Below are positions 15,664 through 21,591 of a stretch of DNA of 21,591 nt, piece after piece. This DNA is from JBBIOI01 sp037443425 (lineage in GTDB: Bacteria > Desulfobacterota > BSN033 > UBA1163): the NCBI GenBank assembly GCA_037443425.1, contig JBBIOI010000056.1:1-21591 (forward strand). Direction: 5' to 3'. Position 1 is the first letter of the stretch, and every line of letters starts with the position of its first letter. A program made the translations under genes and the position numbers. The notes beneath the pieces are model-generated. The model searched no databases and had not been told where the DNA came from. It saw only the letters and a program-made list of their open reading frames with translations.

Positions 15664-15692
15664 TTGTTAAATTATCATAAAAAAATTATATT
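15664..15692 (+). promoter_or_regulatory. Candidate promoter of the tRNA nucleotidyltransferase gene
   Basis: TTGTTA (15664-15669), a 17-base spacer and TATATT (15687-15692) place transcription near 15699, 25 bases before the ATG at 15724. TAGG at 15710-15713 could be the weak ribosome site. Confidence 0.4.
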
Positions 15693-15697
15693 ATCAA
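15669..15697 (-). promoter_or_regulatory. Candidate promoter of the dGTPase-like gene
   Basis: On the minus strand TTGATA (15692-15697), 17 bases and TAATTT (15669-15674) lie about 35 bases from the TTG start. It overlaps the opposing plus-strand promoter at 15664-15692 almost completely, so the two genes may compete for polymerase. Confidence 0.35.
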
Positions 15698-15723
15698 ATA
15701 GGAAGATTATAGGCATAGACCTT

Positions 15724-17121
15724 ATGAATCCTGATCAAATAGAAAGAAAGATTAAAGAGGATCAAATACTTAAAAAATTATCAACCCTTTGTCAGGAAAA
15801 TAATATCCCCATCTTTCTTGTTGGAGGTTTTATCAGGGACATCCTTATCGGTAAATCCGACTTAAAAGATTACGATTTTTCACTCCCAAGGGAGTATTCC
15901 AATTTTATCCCCATTATTGAAAAGACGCTCGAGGTCCATTTTTTTAAGATAGGAAATGAGGGAAAAAATACTATTACATATAGATTAATAAAAGATGATT
16001 TCTCTATTGATATCACATATCTTCAGGGAGAATCCATTTACGAAGACTTAAAAAGGAGGGACTTTACTATCAATGCAATAGCATATGGCCTGTATGATAA
16101 AAGACTTTACTCGCTTGAAAGTTCATTTGATGATATTGAGAAAAAAGTTATTCGTATGGCATCAAAACGTTCAATAGAAAACGATCCACTCAGAATGCTA
16201 AGGGCAGTCCGGTATCTTTGCACCCTTGAAGGGTTTAAAATCTGTGACGAATTAGAAAAAGAGATTCACTCAAAGAAAAACCTTATAGAAAATGTAGCCA
16301 GAGAGAGAATCAAAACGGAACTTGACTATATCCTCCTTTCACCAAAACCCGCATTAGGAATAGAATTCCTATATAGAGTAAGCCTCCTATATCATATTTT
16401 CCCTGAGTTGGAGGGACTTGAAGATATTGGCATATCAAATGGTCAAACAATTGATGTAATTTCCCATACTATTTCGACATTAAAGAATATTTCATCGGCA
16501 ACCAAATGGTTAAGTGACAATAATAGAGATATAACCATTTCAAGGGATGATTGGCTTTCGATTTACTGGGCATGTCTCTTTCATGATATTGGGAAAAAGG
16601 ATACTTATTCAATTGATGAGAGTGGGAAAATCCACTTCTATAATCACGAAAAATTCTCCTGCAAAATTGCAGAAGGCATAATGGAAAGGCTAAGATTTTC
16701 AAATCAAATGAGGGAAAGGGTTTTAAGACTTATTAAGAATCACATGAGAATACTCAACCTTGCGGGTAACTCCAAGGACAGTGCAATTAAGAGGCTTGTT
16801 AATCAATTAGGGAAAGATACGGAACTTCTACTCCTTCTTACATTGGCTGACAGAGAAGCAAGTCGTATCAATATGACCATAGAACGGGATGACTGGGTAG
16901 AAAGAAATTGTCTTAGGATTCTGAATATACTTGATCAAAAAGAGGTTATTAAACTACCAAAACTCATAAGCGGTTACGATATAATGGAGTTAGGATATCA
17001 AGCTGGCCCGATTGTTGGGGAGATCCTGAAGATAATCCGTGAAAAACAGATCGAAGGCGAAATAAATACACGGGATGAGGCAATTGAGTTCCTTAAAAGT
17101 AGATTTAGACCTCATCCTTGA
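15724..17121 (+). CDS. cca: tRNA nucleotidyltransferase / poly(A) polymerase with HD domain
   Basis: A 465-residue class II nucleotidyltransferase. The head has LVGGFIRD (32-39) and DYDF with metal-binding D49 and D51. RRDFTINAIA and the neck motif ENDPLRMLRAVRY follow. An HD domain is seen in FHDIGK and KNHMR, as in bacterial CCA enzymes that also trim 2',3'-cyclic phosphates. It completes or repairs the CCA end of tRNAs; a poly(A) polymerase or an A-adding enzyme of a split CC/A pair cannot be excluded from motifs alone. I chose ATG 15724. A longer frame opens at a TTG at 15634, but that abuts the divergent gene and lies upstream of the promoter. The Mo-hydroxylase operon begins 37 bases after its stop with no terminator between. 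Confidence 0.9.
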   Translation: MNPDQIERKIKEDQILKKLSTLCQENNIPIFLVGGFIRDILIGKSDLKDYDFSLPREYSNFIPIIEKTLEVHFFKIGNEGKNTITYRLIKDDFSIDITYLQGESIYEDLKRRDFTINAIAYGLYDKRLYSLESSFDDIEKKVIRMASKRSIENDPLRMLRAVRYLCTLEGFKICDELEKEIHSKKNLIENVARERIKTELDYILLSPKPALGIEFLYRVSLLYHIFPELEGLEDIGISNGQTIDVISHTISTLKNISSATKWLSDNNRDITISRDDWLSIYWACLFHDIGKKDTYSIDESGKIHFYNHEKFSCKIAEGIMERLRFSNQMRERVLRLIKNHMRILNLAGNSKDSAIKRLVNQLGKDTELLLLLTLADREASRINMTIERDDWVERNCLRILNILDQKEVIKLPKLISGYDIMELGYQAGPIVGEILKIIREKQIEGEINTRDEAIEFLKSRFRPHP

Positions 17122-17158
17122 CCAAAATAGATTCTTACGTTAAATATTAGCAAATAAA

Positions 17159-17401
17159 ATGACTCTATCGGGATATCCAAAATTAAAAATAATATTTCCC
17201 CGCAACGATAATGCACAGGAAATATGTACAATCGAAGATGCCCGATACAGATTCAAATGGGGGCATGAACCATTTCTTATTATTGCAGAAGGAAAAGCCG
17301 TCTCCTCATTTGAAGAGCTAATTGAACTGGCAAAAGATGATAGATTAAAAGGAAAAGATTTTATTACTATTGAGATTCAACCCTTACTCGCTGGGGGCTA
17401 A
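17159..17401 (+). CDS. Small MoaD/ThiS-like protein with C-terminal Gly-Gly
   Basis: An 80-residue protein I do not recognise by name. Its last third (PFLIIAEGKAV, then LKGKDFITIEIQPLLAGG) resembles the closing strands and tail of beta-grasp sulfur carriers such as MoaD and ThiS, which end in a Gly-Gly that is adenylated and then carries sulfur as a thiocarboxylate. The N-terminal half (KLKIIFP, QEICTI, RFKWG) is longer than usual for ThiS. The stop codon follows the Gly-Gly directly. It lies 37 bases after the tRNA nucleotidyltransferase stop and 16 bases before the 2Fe-2S subunit gene, and has no strong ribosome site. The position next to a molybdopterin enzyme fits a sulfur-carrier role, but similarity is at the motif level only. 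Confidence 0.55.
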   Translation: MTLSGYPKLKIIFPRNDNAQEICTIEDARYRFKWGHEPFLIIAEGKAVSSFEELIELAKDDRLKGKDFITIEIQPLLAGG

Positions 17402-17417
17402 AAAATGGAGGTTTCCA

Positions 17418-17897
17418 ATGGAAGTTCTAAATCTTAAGGTTAATGGAGTAAACTATGAGGTATCTGTCTCTCCGACCAAGACCCTTTCTGATGTCCTTCG
17501 AGAGGAGCTTGGGCTTACAGGAACAAAGATTATGTGTAACGAAGGTGAGTGTGGTGCGTGTACTGTCCTGATTGATGGAAAACCTGTGCTTTCCTGTATG
17601 ACCCTTGCAATTGAGGCCCAGGGGAGAGATATTTTAACCATCGAGGGTTTGGCAGATCCGATTACAGGTAGGCTTCATCCACTTCAGGAGGCCTTTGTTG
17701 AGCTAAGTGGTATGCAGTGTGGTGTCTGCACCCCTGGCATGATACTTACGGCAAAGGCATTGCTTGATAATAATCCTGATCCCACAGAGGATGATGTGAG
17801 GGAGGCACTTTCTGGCAATCTCTGTCGTTGTGGGAATTATCGCAGGATTGTCGAGTGTGTCTTATATGCATCTAAAAAGATGAAAGAGGAGAGATGA
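17418..17897 (+). CDS. Molybdenum hydroxylase 2Fe-2S subunit (xanthine dehydrogenase/CoxS family)
   Basis: A 159-residue two-cluster ferredoxin subunit. The plant-type cluster uses C40, C45, C48 and C60 (CNEGECGACTV...SC); the helical domain cluster uses C101, C104, C136 and C138 (QCGVCTPGM...NLCRCGNYR). It relays electrons between the Mo and FAD subunits. I chose ATG 17418, with GGAGG 6 bases upstream, over a longer frame from 17370 that would overlap the preceding gene. The 3' end overlaps or closely abuts the large-subunit start (ATGATTATG). Its base composition (43-52% G+C in counted lines) is higher than the surrounding genes. Confidence 0.93.
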   Translation: MEVLNLKVNGVNYEVSVSPTKTLSDVLREELGLTGTKIMCNEGECGACTVLIDGKPVLSCMTLAIEAQGRDILTIEGLADPITGRLHPLQEAFVELSGMQCGVCTPGMILTAKALLDNNPDPTEDDVREALSGNLCRCGNYRRIVECVLYASKKMKEER

Positions 17898-17899
17898 TT

Positions 17900-20236
17900 A
17901 TGTCTGATGGTTTTTATGTTTTGGGTAAAAGTTTTGTTCGTAAGGATGCGATTGAGAAGGTAAAGGGGGAGGCGAGGTTTATAAATGATCTTAAGTTTCC
18001 GGGTATGCTTTATGCCAAGTTTTTAAGGAGTCCACATGCCCATGCAAGGATTTTAGAGATTGATGTATCGAAGGCAGAGTCGCTTCCTGGGGTAAAATGT
18101 ATCCTTACCTATAAGGATGTCCCGAGGGTTCATCCTTTAAGGAAGTTAGAGTATTTGCTTGATGAGGTAGTTCATTATCCTGGTCAGGAGGTGGCAGCGG
18201 TTGCAGCAATAAGTCCAGAGATTGCAGAGGAGGCCCTGGATTTGATAGAGGTGAAGTATGAGCTACTGCCTGCGGTATTTGATCCTGATGAGGCGATTAA
18301 GCCCGATGCTATATTGGCCCGTCCTGAGTATGGTTCTTCATTATATCGTGGTACCGAGCTTGTTCAGATACCGAGGCTTGATAAGGATGGTTGGTTAAGG
18401 CTTGAGGTTGGAGATATTGAGAAGGGATTTAAGGAGGCAGACTATATTGTAGAGGCTCACTTTGGCTGGTCTCCTATTCAGTATAACTGCTCACCCCAGC
18501 CGAGAGGGGTTATCTGTGAGTGGATGGGAGAGAAGCTTACATGCTATGCGGATACCCAATTACCACTCTTTGTATGGCAAGATTTAGCAAACTCGCTTGG
18601 TATCCCTCAATCTAATGTCAGGGTTATTGCAAGTTATGCTGTTGGTGGATATGGTGGAAAGATGCCTGAAAAAACAGCCACCCTCACAGCACTGCTTGCC
18701 AAAAGGACAGGAAGGCCGGTAAAGGCTGTCTTTAGCAGGGCAGAAGACTTTATCGGTACCCATCATAGGATAAGCTATAAGAATTTTCATAAGATTGGGG
18801 TAAAGAAGGATGGAACTTTAACATCAGCCTACCATCAAATAATTGGTCACTGGGGGAATGATACCTGTGTACAATTCATCTGCCAGGCAACAGGTCTTCT
18901 TGGCTGTACGATGCTTTATGAGATACCAAACTCAAAGGCTGAAACATGTGGTGTTTTGACAAATATCATTGGTTATGGCCCAATGAATGGTTTTGGTGAT
19001 CCTGAGGTGATTTACAGCCTTGAGAGAATCATGGACATGGTGGCAGAGAAGATTGATATGGACCCAGTGGAGTTTAGGATCAAGAACTGTATGCGCTATG
19101 GTGATAGGGCAATGGAGTATGAGCAGGTACTTTATGGACCGATTCGTTGGGGGATTCTTGGAGATGATCTAAATAGTTTTCCTGATTTGATAAGGAGATG
19201 TGCTGATCTGGCCGGATGGAAGGAGAAGTGGAAGGGTTGGAGAAGGCCTGTTTTGATAAATGGTTCAAAGAGGAGGGGTATTGGGATTGCCATTGGGATG
19301 CATCATACATCATTTTGGCCATCTTCAGCCATTGTGAAGATGAATCAGGATGGGACTGCAACAGTTTTATCTATGGCTGTTGAGATGGGTCAGGGTTATG
19401 CAACAGCCCTTTGCCAGGTAGTTGCAGAGGCACTGGGGCTTAGGTATGAGGATGTAAATCCTGTGCTTTCTGATACAGGTGCTACCCCACCATCGAGGGG
19501 GAATGTTGCAAGTACAGGGACATCGAGTCCGATGAATGCAGCTCGGCTTGCTGCTGAGGATGTGCGGCGACAGCTCTTTGAGCTTGCAGCGCCGAGGCTT
19601 AATGCAACGCCCGATGAACTTGAGGCCCGTGACAGACATATATGGGTTAAGGGAACGGATCGTAAGATCTCTATTGCTTCTCTATGTCTTTCAAACTGGC
19701 AGATAACGGGTTGGGCAAACAATCCTCCTTATGATTCTATCAGGGATGAGAGGACTGGCAAGGTTATTCATGCCTATGCAGCAGCGGTAACCATTGCTGA
19801 GGTGGATGTGGATACAGAGACGGGTATGATAGAGCTTGTAAGGATTGTTTCGGGTCATGATTGTGGCAGGGCGATAAACCCGATTATCATTGAGAATCAG
19901 ATTGATCTTGGTGTAGTGATGGCTAATGGTTGGGTAAGGACAGAGAGGTATGTGATAGATGAGAGGACGGGTGTGGTTCTTAATCCAAATCTTATTGACT
20001 ATAAGCTTATAACGTTTCTGGATATGCCGAGAAGTGAGGATTTTAAGAGGTTTTTTGCTGAGAGGCCATGTGCATGGGGGCCATTTGGTGCTAAGGGAAT
20101 GAGCGAGACAGCAATGACTGCAGCTGGGCCTGCCATAGCCAATGCAATTTATAATGCGATAGGTGTAAGGATATTTGATGGATTCCTCTCTCCGGATAAG
20201 ATTTTAAGTGCGGTCGAAAAGATGACGAAAGCCTGA
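17900..20236 (+). CDS. Molybdenum hydroxylase large subunit (xanthine dehydrogenase family)
   Basis: A 778-residue Mo-cytosine/pterin-binding subunit. Motifs in order: KGEARFINDL (22-31), the cofactor motif GGYGGK (249-254, usually GGGFGGK), PMNGFGDPE (361-369), EMGQGYAT (495-502) and FGAKGMSETAMTAAGPAIANAIY (about 729-751) with the catalytic Glu736. At the position of the xanthine-oxidase active-site Arg (AFRGFG) this protein has PMNGFG, so Asn363 replaces it and xanthine is an unlikely substrate. Two ATGs open the frame (17894, in an ATGA overlap, and 17900); AGGAG at 17887-17891 is 8 bases from the second, which I prefer. No Tat signal, so cytoplasmic. It works with the flanking 2Fe-2S and FAD subunits. 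G+C is near 43-52% in counted lines, against 32-37% in the next gene. Confidence 0.92.
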   Translation: MSDGFYVLGKSFVRKDAIEKVKGEARFINDLKFPGMLYAKFLRSPHAHARILEIDVSKAESLPGVKCILTYKDVPRVHPLRKLEYLLDEVVHYPGQEVAAVAAISPEIAEEALDLIEVKYELLPAVFDPDEAIKPDAILARPEYGSSLYRGTELVQIPRLDKDGWLRLEVGDIEKGFKEADYIVEAHFGWSPIQYNCSPQPRGVICEWMGEKLTCYADTQLPLFVWQDLANSLGIPQSNVRVIASYAVGGYGGKMPEKTATLTALLAKRTGRPVKAVFSRAEDFIGTHHRISYKNFHKIGVKKDGTLTSAYHQIIGHWGNDTCVQFICQATGLLGCTMLYEIPNSKAETCGVLTNIIGYGPMNGFGDPEVIYSLERIMDMVAEKIDMDPVEFRIKNCMRYGDRAMEYEQVLYGPIRWGILGDDLNSFPDLIRRCADLAGWKEKWKGWRRPVLINGSKRRGIGIAIGMHHTSFWPSSAIVKMNQDGTATVLSMAVEMGQGYATALCQVVAEALGLRYEDVNPVLSDTGATPPSRGNVASTGTSSPMNAARLAAEDVRRQLFELAAPRLNATPDELEARDRHIWVKGTDRKISIASLCLSNWQITGWANNPPYDSIRDERTGKVIHAYAAAVTIAEVDVDTETGMIELVRIVSGHDCGRAINPIIIENQIDLGVVMANGWVRTERYVIDERTGVVLNPNLIDYKLITFLDMPRSEDFKRFFAERPCAWGPFGAKGMSETAMTAAGPAIANAIYNAIGVRIFDGFLSPDKILSAVEKMTKA

Positions 20237-20237
20237 T

Positions 20238-21275
20238 ATGGAAAGAAATTCAATAGATCATAAAGAGATCGAAAAGGCTTTCTCCTGGCTAAATAAGTAC
20301 TGGAGCAAACCTGTAAAACCACTTTACTATAGCCCCGAAACAATAGAAGAGGCATTATCACTACTTGAGTCATTTAAGGGAGAAGCGAAGATAATAGCTG
20401 GAGGTATCGATCTTATTGGGTTGATGAAGAACAAGGTCATTTCTCCGATTGTCCTTGTAAGCATAAAAAAGATAGGATCTTTAAGCTATATTAGGGAAAA
20501 TGGAAGTGGGATAGATATTGGACCGCTCTCGCTGATCGACGACATATCAAAATCGGCCCTGATAAAAAATAGAATACCGATGTTTTCAGAGTTATGTAGG
20601 TCGGTTGGATCTCCACAAATAAGAAACATGGCTACAATTGGAGGAAATATATGCCAGGATGTGAGATGCTGGTACTATAGGAGGCCAAAGATTACCGGGA
20701 TATCTTTTGATTGTCTGAGAAAAAAGGGCAGTAGATGCTATGCAATTGATGGTGAAAATCAATACCATTCAATATTTGGAGAAGGAGGATGTGTTGCTGT
20801 ATGCCCTTCGGATATTGCAACAGGATTGACAGCCCTTGATGGAGAAATTCATACAATATCACCAAGAGGAGAGAGAAAAATCCAAGCCTCAAAATTTTAT
20901 AAAGCCCTTGGCAATGAACTTGAACCTGATGAGATCATAATTAATATCCATATACCAAATCCTGACTCAACTACAAAGCATAAATATTTAAAGTTTAGAG
21001 AAAGAAAGGCTATTGACTTTTCCGTGGTGAGTGTTTATTCAGCTATTACATTTTCTGATTCTGATAAGATTAAGAAGGCAAGGATAGCAATAGGTGGGGT
21101 TTCACCAATTCCTTACAGACCTCTTGATGCAGAAAGGATGTTAGAGGGAGAAAAAATTACAGAAGGTCTTGTAGAAGAGGTTTCAGAGGCCTCGGTTAAA
21201 GGGGCCATACCATTGAAGAGGAATGAATATAAAGTTTCACTTGTAAAGGCACTCGTAAAAAGATCATTACTCTAA
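20238..21275 (+). CDS. Molybdenum hydroxylase FAD subunit with extra 4Fe-4S cysteines
   Basis: A 345-residue CoxM/XDH-B type FAD subunit. FAD motifs are AKIIAGGIDLI (50-60) and MATIGGNICQD (131-141); the C-terminal CO-dehydrogenase flavoprotein domain starts near KYLKFRERKAIDFSV. Between them is an insertion with C144 (RCWYYRR), C159 and C167 (DCLRKKGSRC) and C185 (GGC). This matches the four-cysteine pattern that binds an additional 4Fe-4S cluster in PaoB and in the beta subunit of 4-hydroxybenzoyl-CoA reductase. C189 replaces the His usual in HPSD. It begins one base after the large-subunit stop with no clear ribosome site, so translation is coupled. Base composition returns to the AT-rich background. 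Confidence 0.92.
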   Translation: MERNSIDHKEIEKAFSWLNKYWSKPVKPLYYSPETIEEALSLLESFKGEAKIIAGGIDLIGLMKNKVISPIVLVSIKKIGSLSYIRENGSGIDIGPLSLIDDISKSALIKNRIPMFSELCRSVGSPQIRNMATIGGNICQDVRCWYYRRPKITGISFDCLRKKGSRCYAIDGENQYHSIFGEGGCVAVCPSDIATGLTALDGEIHTISPRGERKIQASKFYKALGNELEPDEIIINIHIPNPDSTTKHKYLKFRERKAIDFSVVSVYSAITFSDSDKIKKARIAIGGVSPIPYRPLDAERMLEGEKITEGLVEEVSEASVKGAIPLKRNEYKVSLVKALVKRSLL

Positions 21276-21289
21276 TTTCAGGGGGAGGT

Positions 21290-21591
21290 ATGTTCTCTTT
21301 AGACTGGTCTACTTCTTCACGCAGTTACGATGTAATTATTGAGCGCGATATAAGGATCCCTGTTAGCGCAGGGATAAACCTTGATTCGGATATATTTAGG
21401 CCCAAGGCAGAAGGCAGATTTCCAGCCATCCTGACAATATCTCCATACTCAAAAAGGGATCAATCCATTGAGATTATTCCTGTCTCCTTTTCTGGAGAAC
21501 GTGCCTCCATAGAGGCAGGAGATTTTAATTTCTTTTCAAGGAGGGGATATGCCTTTATCATTGCAAATCTCAGGGGCTCACAAGCCTCAGA
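21290..21591 (+). CDS. CocE/NonD family (peptidase S15-like) hydrolase, 3' end beyond window
   Basis: The first 100 codons are visible and run off the right edge. RDIRIPVSAGINLDSDIFRPKAEGRFPAIL, SPYSKRD and RRGYAFIIANLRGS match the opening of S15/CocE alpha-beta hydrolases, which cleave esters or Xaa-Pro peptides; the catalytic Ser lies beyond the edge. The only ATG (21290) is one base after a GGGGGAGG sequence, an unusually tight spacing, but no other start codon fits. The 14-base gap from the FAD subunit puts it in the Mo-hydroxylase operon, perhaps releasing the substrate that the hydroxylase then oxidises. That link is inference. Confidence 0.75.
   Translation, partial: MFSLDWSTSSRSYDVIIERDIRIPVSAGINLDSDIFRPKAEGRFPAILTISPYSKRDQSIEIIPVSFSGERASIEAGDFNFFSRRGYAFIIANLRGSQAS

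Noticed and set aside
15634..15723. A 30-codon N-terminal extension of the tRNA nucleotidyltransferase from a TTG
   Set aside because: The TTG abuts the divergent gene's start, lies upstream of the likely promoter, and the extension is low-complexity AT-rich sequence; ATG 15724 is the better start.
17370..17417. A 16-codon extension of the 2Fe-2S subunit
   Set aside because: The family starts at the VLNLKVNG strand, and GGAGG is correctly placed only for ATG 17418.

Overview
The window comes from an AT-rich bacterial chromosome, probably a strict anaerobe. Most genes are about 32-40% GC by hand-counted lines. A selenocysteine elongation factor (SelB) start at the left edge, a tungsten-type aldehyde:ferredoxin oxidoreductase with a four-cluster ferredoxin subunit, a three-subunit molybdenum hydroxylase and GatCA all fit anaerobic metabolism. 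The gene style and the dispersed palindromes suggest Desulfobacterota or a related lineage, but nothing here fixes the taxonomy.

Layout. 1-48 is the first 16 codons of selB (-). 49-650 is very AT-rich and apparently non-coding. 712-984 is HU (-), with its own promoter and a strong terminator. 1097-3936 is a tightly packed minus-strand operon: rmuC, an HDIG phosphohydrolase and a radical SAM protein. A divergent intergenic region (3937-4240) carries a MITE-like inverted-repeat element between the two promoters. 4241-8011 is a plus-strand operon: threonine aldolase, four-cluster ferredoxin, aldehyde ferredoxin oxidoreductase and CutA. 8012-8381, between convergent genes, is filled by a second type of inverted-repeat element with nested palindromes. 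8382-14231 is a minus-strand operon: degenerate-receiver acidic scaffold-like protein, valS, gatC, gatA. 14232-14589 carries a second copy of the first element type. 14590-15633 (-) is a dGTPase-like HD hydrolase, divergent from a tRNA nucleotidyltransferase/poly(A) polymerase (15724-17121). From 17159 to the right edge is a plus-strand molybdenum hydroxylase operon: a small MoaD/ThiS-like protein ending in Gly-Gly, the 2Fe-2S, Mo and FAD subunits, and the start of a CocE/S15-type hydrolase.

How the genes work together. Threonine aldolase yields glycine and acetaldehyde. Acetaldehyde is a classic AOR substrate, so the 4.2-7.7 kb operon could be a compact route from threonine to acetate plus reduced ferredoxin. 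The 17.2-21.6 kb operon looks like a hydroxylase of the PaoABC/4-hydroxybenzoyl-CoA reductase type: its FAD subunit carries four extra cysteines for a 4Fe-4S cluster, the active-site Arg of xanthine oxidase is Asn, and a candidate sulfur-carrier gene precedes it. The protein upstream of valS joins a receiver domain lacking its phospho-acceptor to a long glutamate-rich linker and C-terminal helices reminiscent of polar-organising scaffolds. All functional assignments come from reading motifs; no database search was run.
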